Assembly: GCA_041301185.1 (NCBI GenBank)
Contig: JBFYSV010000056.1
Location: 1 to 25,264, forward strand
Length of the DNA: 25,264 bases
From: JAQBDA01 sp041301185
GTDB lineage: Bacteria; Chloroflexota; Anaerolineae; Anaerolineales; UBA4823
Reading direction: 5' to 3'
The notes below the pieces were generated by a model. That model did no database searches. It was not told the DNA's origin and was given only the letters and a program-made list of their open reading frames with translations. Both the position numbers and the translations under genes were made by a program. Shown here one piece after another: positions 8,494-15,040 of this stretch (its first letter is position 1; each line of letters starts with the position of its first letter).

Positions 8494-8502
8494 ATTTCAC
8501 AA
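8485..8502. promoter_or_regulatory. Rex- or CRP/FNR-like site over the nuo -35
   Basis: On the minus strand this reads TTGTGA, six bases, ACACCC. The first half is identical to the published Rex half-site TTGTGA (CRP core TGTGA), and the second keeps CAC of TCACAA. It overlaps the -35 box of the nuo promoter. A similar element, TGTGA-N6-TACCA, sits over the -10 at 8460-8475. Rex, the NADH/NAD+ sensing repressor, controls nuo genes in some Gram-positive bacteria, but no regulator is encoded here, so which protein binds is inference. Confidence 0.35.
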
Positions 8503-8503
8503 A

Positions 8504-8517
8504 CTGGCGCCTGCCAG
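8504..8517 (-). terminator. Weak terminator candidate after the sigma factor gene
   Basis: Directly after the sigma stop codon the transcript can form CTGGC-AGGC-GCCAG followed by TTTGTG. A 5-bp stem and a short T-run make this weak, so partial read-through from dnaG-sigma into nuo is possible. Confidence 0.3.
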
Positions 8518-8520
8518 AAA

Positions 8521-10284
8521 TCAGCCTAAATAATCTCGCAGGTGGCGGCTCCGGGTAGGGTGGCGCAGCTTGCGCAGTGCCTTGGACTCAATCTGCCGGA
8601 TGCGCTCACGGGTCACATTAAAGTATTGCCCAACCTCTTCGAGCGTATGATCCTTACCATCTGCTAACCCAAAGCGCAGCTCCAGCACCTGCCGCTCGCG
8701 GTCAGATAAAACCGCCAGGGCATTCTTCACCGATTCGCGCAGCATCTCACGGGCGGCAGCGTCCATTGGTTCCAGGGCATCCTCGTCCTCAATGAAATCT
8801 CCCAGCTGGCTGCTATCCTCGCTACCCACCGGGCTCTCCAGGGACATAGGCTCTTCAGCCGCGCGCAAGATCCGGTTAACCTTTGCTGCCCCGCGCACCA
8901 GCCGTCGGCGCACCTCCACCGGCAAGGCGCTGCCCTCGAGGTGCGCCCGGGCAATGGCATGCTGGTCTTTCTCGTCCAGGTAGCCTGCTTCCAGCGCCAG
9001 CTCCTCGGGGACTGGATCGCGACCCAACTGCTGGGTAAGCCTGCGTTGGATGCGCACCAATCGGTTGATCGATTCGAAGATATGCACCGGGATGCGGATC
9101 GTGCGCGCCTGGTCTGCAATCGAGCGGCTGATCGACTGGCGGATCCACCAGGTGGCATAGGTGCTGAACTTATACCCCCGCGTCGGATCGAACTTGGAGA
9201 CCGCCCGCAGCAAGCCGATATTTCCCTCCTGGATCAGGTCCAGGAAAGAGCTGCCCCGACCAATATAGCGCTTGGCAACGCTAACCACCAGGCGCAAATT
9301 AGCCCGGATTATGGCGTGGTGGGCTTCCGTGGCACGCTGGCGGATATCGTTCAGCTCCGCCTCGAGCGATTTTTCATCCAGCCAGCAGGCGCTCAACCCC
9401 AGATCACCGGCAGCAACAGCTTCCCCTTCTGGGGGGTCATCCGACTCAGTCCACCGGGGGAGCATAAACTCGCTTGCCGGTGGCAGATCACCTTGCTGCT
9501 GGATGTACCCCAGCAAGCATCTCGCCGGTTCTTCTGGCAACATATACAAATAGAGGAACACGGTAAATGAGTTGCGCGCCACGCCATCCCAGAGCGGATC
9601 GCTGCCCCACAGGCCGTTATCCAGATAGGCCCTCAGGTAGGAAGGCGTATCGATATTCCAGGTCTGGCGCAGCATTTGGGCCTCACCCAGGCTCAATGCC
9701 AGGTCCGGGCAATCATAGCCCAGGCGGTGCGTGTCCTCCAGCACCCGGCGCCAGGCGATTTTCAGCTCATCGTAGAGCGCTTCGTACACGTTATGCGCCA
9801 CTGGGCGGCGCTCGCTACCATCCAAGTTGCGCCGGGCCAAGGGATGGCTGCGCCCCAGCGTATCGATCCGGCGCCCCGCCTCCAGGCAGGTCGAGAGCCA
9901 GAACTCCCGGTCGGTATCCAGCAGCTCAATCCCACCGATCTCCTTGAGGTACAAGCGCACCGGGTCTTCGCTTAGCTCGAGCATCAGATTGTTGTTATCC
10001 AGCATTTCCAACGGCTCGTCCCGTACCAGGCTTTCCAGGTCCTCCGCTTCGAGCTGCAAAGATTCTTCGTCCGGTTCATCAACCTCGATTTTATCTTCCA
10101 CATCGAACGGCGCGCTGTCATCCGGGTCGCCATTGAGCAAGTCAATGACTTCGTCCTCCAGATTTTCCAGCAAATCCCCCTCCAGAGTGGTTTCATCCTG
10201 GGGATCAGCGTCATCCTCTTGGGGAGCTTCCAGCTTGGGCTGCGGGTTGTTTAGAGATTCATCTGGTTGAGATTTCTTTCTCAT
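8521..10284 (-). CDS. rpoD: RNA polymerase primary sigma factor (sigma-70/RpoD type)
   Basis: Directs RNA polymerase to -35/-10 promoters. The 587-residue product has an acidic N-terminus (residues 20-95, rich in Asp/Glu), region 1.2 with EDPVRLYLKEIGG at 106-118, and a non-conserved spacer of about 180 residues. Region 2 follows at about 320-395 with NLRLVVSVAKRYIGRG, LDLIQEGNIGLLRAVSKFD and the promoter-melting YKFSTYATWWIRQSI. Region 3 carries LGRDPVPEELA, then the 3.2 loop SLESPVGSEDSSQLGDFIEDE. Region 4 has LSDRERQVLELRFGL and VTRERIRQIESKALRKLRHP. Region 3 has about 30 extra residues (about 436-466) compared with the usual layout. The gene follows dnaG by 24 bases. Full set of regions argues for the primary, not an alternative, sigma. 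Confidence 0.93.
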   Translation of the reverse strand: MRKKSQPDESLNNPQPKLEAPQEDDADPQDETTLEGDLLENLEDEVIDLLNGDPDDSAPFDVEDKIEVDEPDEESLQLEAEDLESLVRDEPLEMLDNNNLMLELSEDPVRLYLKEIGGIELLDTDREFWLSTCLEAGRRIDTLGRSHPLARRNLDGSERRPVAHNVYEALYDELKIAWRRVLEDTHRLGYDCPDLALSLGEAQMLRQTWNIDTPSYLRAYLDNGLWGSDPLWDGVARNSFTVFLYLYMLPEEPARCLLGYIQQQGDLPPASEFMLPRWTESDDPPEGEAVAAGDLGLSACWLDEKSLEAELNDIRQRATEAHHAIIRANLRLVVSVAKRYIGRGSSFLDLIQEGNIGLLRAVSKFDPTRGYKFSTYATWWIRQSISRSIADQARTIRIPVHIFESINRLVRIQRRLTQQLGRDPVPEELALEAGYLDEKDQHAIARAHLEGSALPVEVRRRLVRGAAKVNRILRAAEEPMSLESPVGSEDSSQLGDFIEDEDALEPMDAAAREMLRESVKNALAVLSDRERQVLELRFGLADGKDHTLEEVGQYFNVTRERIRQIESKALRKLRHPTRSRHLRDYLG

Positions 10285-10308
10285 ACGATAGACACCTGTA
10301 CGCCCAGG

Positions 10309-12234
10309 TTACGAAATCCGGTTGGAAGTGATCCGGCTGGTGAACTGGCCAAACGCCCGGTTCAGGCGTTGCAGTACCACCGTATGTTGTACCATAGTTT
10401 GCTGGTATTGTGTTGCCTTCAAATCGCCCTGCTGCTGAGCTTCCTCCATCAAATAGCGCAAATAATCAATATTCTGGCGCACTGCTGCCTGGCGGATGGT
10501 GATCAGGCCGCGCAGCAAATCTTCCAGGACTCGATCGCCATTCGGGTCCAGGTTGCCTGTGCGTGCCAGCAAGCTGTCGGCTACCTCCATCATCTCTAGA
10601 GAGAGACTGTTGAGCACATAATTGAGCGGCTCGGCAATATCCTGGTCAACGGATTGTTGCAGCAAGCGCAAGATCGCCTGGTGGTCGGTGTGCTGGAAAT
10701 CGGTCGTAGCCAGGCGGCTTAGCCCCATCTCTTGCAGAGAGCGGTCCACCCGGTAGAGCAGGTCGGGACGGCGCATCAGCACCCCAAGGATATGCGCTTC
10801 CAGGGCGTAGCTGCCAGACACCAGGCTGCTGGCGGGCGCGAATTTTTCCGCGTCCGCTGGCTTGGCTGGCTGAGCCCGCCGACGGGCGGGGCGCGCCTGG
10901 GTGGGCTGCTCTACCATCAAGGCGCGCTCATCCACACGTAATAAGCGCGCCAGACGCTGGAGATAGGTATCCCGCTCGATCGGGCTGGGCAGATCACGGA
11001 TCAAAGGCAAAACCTGAGCAGCGATATCCCCCTTAACCTTGGGGTCATCCAAATTACGCCCGACCGCCAGGGTTTCCATCACGTGCAAGACGATCGGGCG
11101 GGCTTCATCGATAATCCGCTCCCAATCCTGCGGATTGCTCAGCACCACCTCGTCCGGGTCTTTCCCCTCCGGCAGGGTGGTAACACGGATATCCGCCTGC
11201 AAGCGAGCCTCAAAACCCAGCAAACCCCGGGCGTCAAACACGGGTTCCGTCTCCCGGTCAAGCGCCTGGCGGGCAATTTGCAAGCCACGCAGGGTAGCCC
11301 GATCGCCAGCCGCGTCCGGATCAAGCGCCAGCACCATGCGGCGCGAAAAACGCTTGAGCAAGTATAGCTGGTGCTCGCTCAGCGCAGTACCCATCGGCGA
11401 GACCGCGTTGGCATACCCTGCCTGGTGCAAGGCAATCACATCCAGGTAGCCCTCCACGATCACAACCTGGTCCAGGTTGCGGATCACCTTGCGGGCGCGG
11501 TCCAACCCGTACAGTAAGTGCCCTTTATCGAAGATCACCGTCTGGGGAGAGTTCAGGAACTTGGGCACGTCCTCCGGGTTGAGGATGCGTGCCCCAAATC
11601 CAGCCATGCGCCCGCGCTCATCGCGAATAGGGAACATCACCCGGTGGCGGAAGCGGTCGTAGATCCCACCGTTATCTCTCTCCGAAACCAACCCCGCCTG
11701 GAGCAGCTCTTCAGGCTGGTAGCCCTTGTTTAGAAAATGCTGGCTGGCTGCCTCCCAGGAATTGGGGGAATATCCCAGGCCAAACGCCTCAATCGTTTCA
11801 TCTTTTAAGCCACGCTGGCGCAAGTAATCCAGGGCAAACGCCCCGGCCGGGGTATGGACCAGCTGGTGCCGGTAGAAAGTGACCGCCTCTTCCAACAGGC
11901 CACGCAGGTGATCATATTCTTCTACTGCGGCTTGCTCTTCGGGCGTTTGCGGCTTCAGCTCAACCCCGGCTTTGTCCGCCAGGATGCGCAAAGCCTCGGT
12001 GAAATCTACCCCCTCTTTCTTCATCACAAAGCCGAAGATATCTCCGCCTTCGTTACACTGCCCAAAACAGCGCCAGGTGCCAGAATCGGCGAACACTGCA
12101 AAGGCAGGCGTGCGCGTATTGGGATGGAAAGGGCAGAAGCCGGTATAATTCTTCCCCGACCGGCGCAGTTGCACGGTCTCGGAAACCAGATCTACGATAT
12201 CAACTCGGGCTTTGATTTCATCGATTACAGACAT
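10309..12234 (-). CDS. dnaG: DNA primase
   Basis: Makes RNA primers at the replication fork with the replicative helicase. The 641-residue product begins with a CHC2 zinc-binding domain (Cys34, His37, Cys56, Cys60). The last pair is C-x3-C (CFGQC) and not the common C-x2-C. A DnaG core follows, then a TOPRIM domain with VIVEGYLDVIALHQAG (catalytic Glu in EGYLD) and LALDPDAAGDRA (metal-binding Asp residues) near residues 258-320. A Pro/Arg/Ala-rich linker precedes a C-terminal helical domain, the helicase-binding region in the family. No ribosome binding site is visible before the ATG; a GATAAT at 12252-12257 could put the start about 11 bases upstream. Primase directly before primary sigma is the widely conserved macromolecular-synthesis arrangement, here without rpsU. 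Confidence 0.95.
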   Translation of the reverse strand: MSVIDEIKARVDIVDLVSETVQLRRSGKNYTGFCPFHPNTRTPAFAVFADSGTWRCFGQCNEGGDIFGFVMKKEGVDFTEALRILADKAGVELKPQTPEEQAAVEEYDHLRGLLEEAVTFYRHQLVHTPAGAFALDYLRQRGLKDETIEAFGLGYSPNSWEAASQHFLNKGYQPEELLQAGLVSERDNGGIYDRFRHRVMFPIRDERGRMAGFGARILNPEDVPKFLNSPQTVIFDKGHLLYGLDRARKVIRNLDQVVIVEGYLDVIALHQAGYANAVSPMGTALSEHQLYLLKRFSRRMVLALDPDAAGDRATLRGLQIARQALDRETEPVFDARGLLGFEARLQADIRVTTLPEGKDPDEVVLSNPQDWERIIDEARPIVLHVMETLAVGRNLDDPKVKGDIAAQVLPLIRDLPSPIERDTYLQRLARLLRVDERALMVEQPTQARPARRRAQPAKPADAEKFAPASSLVSGSYALEAHILGVLMRRPDLLYRVDRSLQEMGLSRLATTDFQHTDHQAILRLLQQSVDQDIAEPLNYVLNSLSLEMMEVADSLLARTGNLDPNGDRVLEDLLRGLITIRQAAVRQNIDYLRYLMEEAQQQGDLKATQYQQTMVQHTVVLQRLNRAFGQFTSRITSNRIS

Positions 12235-12335
12235 GGCTTGCCGGCTCGAATATTATCTAATTGGCAGGGGATCGCTACCATCCCCGCAAAATTCTCCCCG
12301 GGATATGAATTATACCGTACAGACCGCAGAGTGAT

Positions 12336-12341
12336 TATAAT
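12336..12341 (+). promoter_or_regulatory. Consensus -10 box for a leaderless exonuclease mRNA
   Basis: A perfect TATAAT ends seven bases before the ATG at 12349, which places the expected start at or one base before the A of the ATG. No convincing -35 lies 16-18 bases upstream, and no good ribosome binding site precedes the ATG. Confidence 0.45.
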
Positions 12342-12348
12342 CAGGCAC

Positions 12349-12924
12349 ATGGACACATACCCTACCCCTCTCGAAGCATTCATCTCGGTGGACGTAGAAA
12401 CTGCTGGACCAAACCCGGGCGATTACTCGCTGCTGACCATTGGGGCCTGCACCGTCGCCGAACCCCAGCACACCTTCTATGCCGAGCTACGCCCGGTCAA
12501 CAGCCGGTTCGTGCCGGAGGCGCTGGCAATCAGCCGGTTGTCCATGGACCGGCTGGCAGAGCGCGGCCAGTCTCCAAAAGCCGCCCTGGCACAATTTGAA
12601 GATTGGCTAAAGGAACAGGCTTCCGGAGAGCAGAAGCCGGTTTTCGTCGCCTTCAACGCCCCCTTCGACTGGATGTTCATCAACGACTATTTCCACCGCT
12701 ACCTGGGGCGCAATCCCTTTGGGCATGCAGCCCTGGACATCAAATCGTTTTATATGGGCCTGACCGGCGTACCCTGGGAGGAAACCTCCATGCAATATGT
12801 CAGCGCCCGCTATCTTGGCAACCAGCAGCTCACCCACCACGCCCTGCGGGATGCCATGGACCAGGCGATGATCTTTCGCAAGATGCTTGCCCAGGCGCGT
12901 GAGCATACAGACCTGGCAGGATAG
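12349..12924 (+). CDS. DEDDh 3'-5' exonuclease (DnaQ/RNase T family)
   Basis: Predicted single-strand 3'-5' exonuclease acting on DNA or RNA. The 191-residue product shows all three motifs: ExoI with FISVDVETAGP near residues 9-19 (Asp, Glu), ExoII with FVAFNAPFDWMFI near 100-112 (Asn, Asp), and ExoIII with THHALRDAMDQ near 163-173 (His and Asp in the H-x4-D spacing). Stand-alone members include oligoribonuclease-like, RNase T-like and proofreading enzymes; this one is not clearly any of them. The ATG at 12349 is chosen because the family motif begins within ten residues; the reading frame is open for about 165 codons further upstream, but that is opposite dnaG. Divergent from dnaG; followed 76 bases later by the 444-residue gene, possibly in one transcript. 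Confidence 0.85.
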   Translation: MDTYPTPLEAFISVDVETAGPNPGDYSLLTIGACTVAEPQHTFYAELRPVNSRFVPEALAISRLSMDRLAERGQSPKAALAQFEDWLKEQASGEQKPVFVAFNAPFDWMFINDYFHRYLGRNPFGHAALDIKSFYMGLTGVPWEETSMQYVSARYLGNQQLTHHALRDAMDQAMIFRKMLAQAREHTDLAG

Positions 12925-13000
12925 CCCCAACAGGCTGGTATCTGCATTTTTTCGCCAATTATCCCCCGCCCAGCTGGCGGGAAACAAAGGAAACAGGATC

Positions 13001-14335
13001 ATGGACCAAGAACAACCATCCCCATCATCGCAAGAACTGCAACACATTCTCGATTCTGCCCGACGGCTGGGCATTGAAATGGACGAGGAAGAGGCCCTGC
13101 AATGGCTGACATCGATTGCCGCCATTAAGGCCAACGAGCCTGAAATTGCTATCGACGAAAAGACGGGCGTCTTTGGGCATAAAGTCAGCTTGCTCGATTT
13201 CGATCCGGTGAATCTGGCTCACTTCCGTGAGATCGGACGGCTGATCGAGATCAAGGACATCCCCGGTGTGGTTGAGTCTGCCCTGGCGCTATCTGGCTCG
13301 GCAGCCCAGTCCAAGATCCAGAGCTTCCCCGGCGATGCGGATTATTTCGAGCGGGTAAACATCATCGCCCCTACCCGACCGGAAGCCTGCCGTATCCTGG
13401 CAGACCTGCTGCGCCAGAAAGCCTTGAGCACTTTGCGCGGACCGGGCTACCAGCTGATCGAGGTCAAGTTTGGCTCCTATCCCTTCGATGTCCTGCGCGA
13501 CGAGCACGAGATCAGCGCCGGGAAGCCCGTCTCCTGGAGCCCTGCCGAGATCGTCAACGGTCAAATCGAAATCTCCTTGCCGGATGGAACCCCGACCGCG
13601 TTGCGCTGGGACGAGGTATCCGATAAGCCTGGCTGGTGCAAGCTGGATTGGGTTATCGCCGACCCGGCGCGCGGCCAGCTTGCCAACGCCAGCAATATGC
13701 TGGATGTCACCTGGGAGGCTCCCGATGGCACCATCACCCCGCTGGACGGTTTCCTTGACCCCTATTTCCAGGAGGTGTACCTGGAAGCCGAATCGATTCC
13801 CATTTTCTCCAAGCTGGCCCGGCACGTCTCGGCAGATGCCCTGGATGATTACGTTGCCCAGCTTGAGAAAGAGGTTAATAAATACCTTACCAAGGATATC
13901 AACTACGGTAAGGCTGCCAAGCGCATGTACAACGTCTTCCGCCTTACCGGGCGCTACGAGGACGCAGCCTTCCTGCGCGAGCTTTTCGACGAGCCAGCCA
14001 CCCTGCTCTACCAGGTCTGGTCACTGATCCGCACCATCGACGACTGCTGTAACCCCGAATCACCGATTACCGCCGAGGAGATGCTCGCCCAAAACGACAG
14101 GCTAATCCTGGCTGTGGTGGACGTGCTGGAAGGCGAGCAGGAGTCCGAGATCGTGCGCCGTCTGCTGCGCCTGCGCGACGCCCTCACCCGCCAGAGGACA
14201 GACGCCGAGCTGATCCCCGAGGCCGAAGCAGCTCGGGCAGAGGTGATCAACGTGGTCAACAACTTCTTTTATGAGAGATTGACTGCGGTGCCTGCAATTA
14301 AGGAATACATGGAGGAAAAACAAAAGTCTGGCTAA
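13001..14335 (+). CDS. Unrecognised 444-residue protein, possible nucleotidyltransferase
   Basis: I do not recognise the family. The start at 13001 (MDQEQPSP) has AAAGGA-like sequence upstream; an upstream in-frame start at 12887 would overlap the exonuclease. The N-terminus is acidic and soluble. Residues 97-119 read LSGS, ten residues, then GDADYFERV, resembling the GS-x(9-13)-DxD signature of polymerase-beta-type nucleotidyltransferases, with KLDWV at 214-218 as a candidate third carboxylate (Asp216). Residues 120-160 contain VNIIAPTRPEACRILADL and QLIEVKFGSYPF. The C-terminal 180 residues look all-helical, with KAAKRMYNVFRLTGRYEDAAF and a Glu/Arg-rich end. No signal peptide or membrane helix. 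It could act on RNA or nucleotides next to the exonuclease, but this is a motif-level guess. Confidence 0.6.
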   Translation: MDQEQPSPSSQELQHILDSARRLGIEMDEEEALQWLTSIAAIKANEPEIAIDEKTGVFGHKVSLLDFDPVNLAHFREIGRLIEIKDIPGVVESALALSGSAAQSKIQSFPGDADYFERVNIIAPTRPEACRILADLLRQKALSTLRGPGYQLIEVKFGSYPFDVLRDEHEISAGKPVSWSPAEIVNGQIEISLPDGTPTALRWDEVSDKPGWCKLDWVIADPARGQLANASNMLDVTWEAPDGTITPLDGFLDPYFQEVYLEAESIPIFSKLARHVSADALDDYVAQLEKEVNKYLTKDINYGKAAKRMYNVFRLTGRYEDAAFLRELFDEPATLLYQVWSLIRTIDDCCNPESPITAEEMLAQNDRLILAVVDVLEGEQESEIVRRLLRLRDALTRQRTDAELIPEAEAARAEVINVVNNFFYERLTAVPAIKEYMEEKQKSG

Positions 14336-14387
14336 GTCCAGCTACCCCCTGACTATCACCAGTGCCTAGAATATCATTGCCAGACTT
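14324..14387. repeat. 9-bp inverted repeat joining two convergent gene ends
   Basis: AAGTCTGGC (14324-14332), covering the last codons of the 444-residue gene, is perfectly complementary to GCCAGACTT (14379-14387), which reaches the stop of higA. The 46-base spacing is long for a terminator and there is no clear T-run. It could be a weak bidirectional terminator or a boundary scar of the toxin-antitoxin insertion. Confidence 0.35.
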
Positions 14388-14697
14388 ACCCGGCAGAACT
14401 AATGTATGGCTTTATTTTCTCTAACTGCCTGGCTTCTGCGCGTTGGGCCCGAAACAAATCCCATCGCAGCTGTATATTCATCCAAAAACCCGGCGTGTTA
14501 CCAAAGTATTTGGCTAAACGTAGTGCCGTACTTGGGGTAATTCCCCTTTTCCCATTGATCAGCTCATTAATTCGTTGATAGGGTACGCCAATACTACTGG
14601 CCAATTCACGCTGTGTTAAACCCATCGGGATGAGAAATTCTTCTTTTAGCATTTCTCCAGGATGGGTGGGCAATCGATTTGTAGGAACTCTCACCAT
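14386..14697 (-). CDS. higA: HigA-type antitoxin (XRE family)
   Basis: Antitoxin and likely autorepressor of the adjacent toxin. The 103-residue product has the HigA/VapI pattern: HPGEMLKEEFLIPMGLTQREL near residues 12-32, then a helix-turn-helix with ASSIGVPYQRINELINGKRGITPSTALRLAKYF, then NTPGFWMNIQLRWDLFRAQ. Length is typical. A duplicated AAGGA motif upstream of the ATG overlaps the end of the toxin gene, giving good initiation. Toxin precedes antitoxin, the usual HigBA order. Base composition is clearly more AT-rich than the genes on either side, consistent with acquisition by transfer. Confidence 0.93.
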   Translation of the reverse strand: MVRVPTNRLPTHPGEMLKEEFLIPMGLTQRELASSIGVPYQRINELINGKRGITPSTALRLAKYFGNTPGFWMNIQLRWDLFRAQRAEARQLEKIKPYISSAG

Positions 14698-14708
14698 TTT
14701 CCTTATCC

Positions 14709-15005
14709 TTAATCGTGGTAATCAACAATTTCCACGTCACCTGGCCCTGTTTCTGTCCAAATAAAACAGATACGATACTGCTCATTGATATGAATACTAT
14801 ACTGTCCGTGCCGATCGCCCTTAAGAGCTTCTAAGCGATTTCCGGGTGGAATTCGAAGATCGACCAATTTTTCTACAGAGTCCAGCAGATCAAGTTTTCG
14901 AACCGCAATACCCCAAAGATTTTGGGGAATCAGGTTCCGAGCGGCCTTGGAATTAACGCCATTAAAAACATCCTCCGTCGCTTCATTTTCGAATGACTGG
15001 ATCAC
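14709..15005 (-). CDS. higB: HigB-type toxin (RelE/ParE superfamily)
   Basis: Predicted ribosome-dependent mRNA endonuclease. The 98-residue product matches the common plasmid-type HigB pattern: start MIQSFENEATEDVFNG, then RKLDLLDSVEKLVDLRIPPGNRLEALKGDRHGQYSIHINEQYRICFIW, ending VEIVDYHD. Starting at the GTG at 15003-15005 gives exactly the family N-terminus, so the non-ATG start is supported. No ribosome binding site precedes it, and the best promoter places the transcript start on the GTG. The sequence is full length with no damage, so the pair may be functional. Confidence 0.93.
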   Translation of the reverse strand: MIQSFENEATEDVFNGVNSKAARNLIPQNLWGIAVRKLDLLDSVEKLVDLRIPPGNRLEALKGDRHGQYSIHINEQYRICFIWTETGPGDVEIVDYHD

Positions 15006-15011
15006 GTTAAC

Positions 15012-15040
15012 ATAATATCACGGAACTCGTGCTATTTCAA
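15012..15040 (-). promoter_or_regulatory. higBA promoter with operator-like inverted repeat
   Basis: TTGAAA (15035-15040), 17 bases, TATTAT (15012-15017), with TGA before the -10 (extended -10). The predicted start is base 15005, the first base of the GTG start codon. The spacer carries CACG-N5-CGTG (15019-15031), a candidate HigA operator lying exactly between the two boxes. The -35 lies inside the end of the aminopeptidase gene. Confidence 0.65.

Noticed and set aside
11854..12348. N-terminal extension of the exonuclease across dnaG
   Set aside because: The extension would overlap about 380 bases of dnaG on the other strand and has no exonuclease-family sequence. The ATG at 12349 gives the normal family start.
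12887..13000. Upstream start for the 444-residue protein
   Set aside because: It would overlap the exonuclease end and add 38 residues of low-complexity sequence; the ATG at 13001 has a better upstream context.
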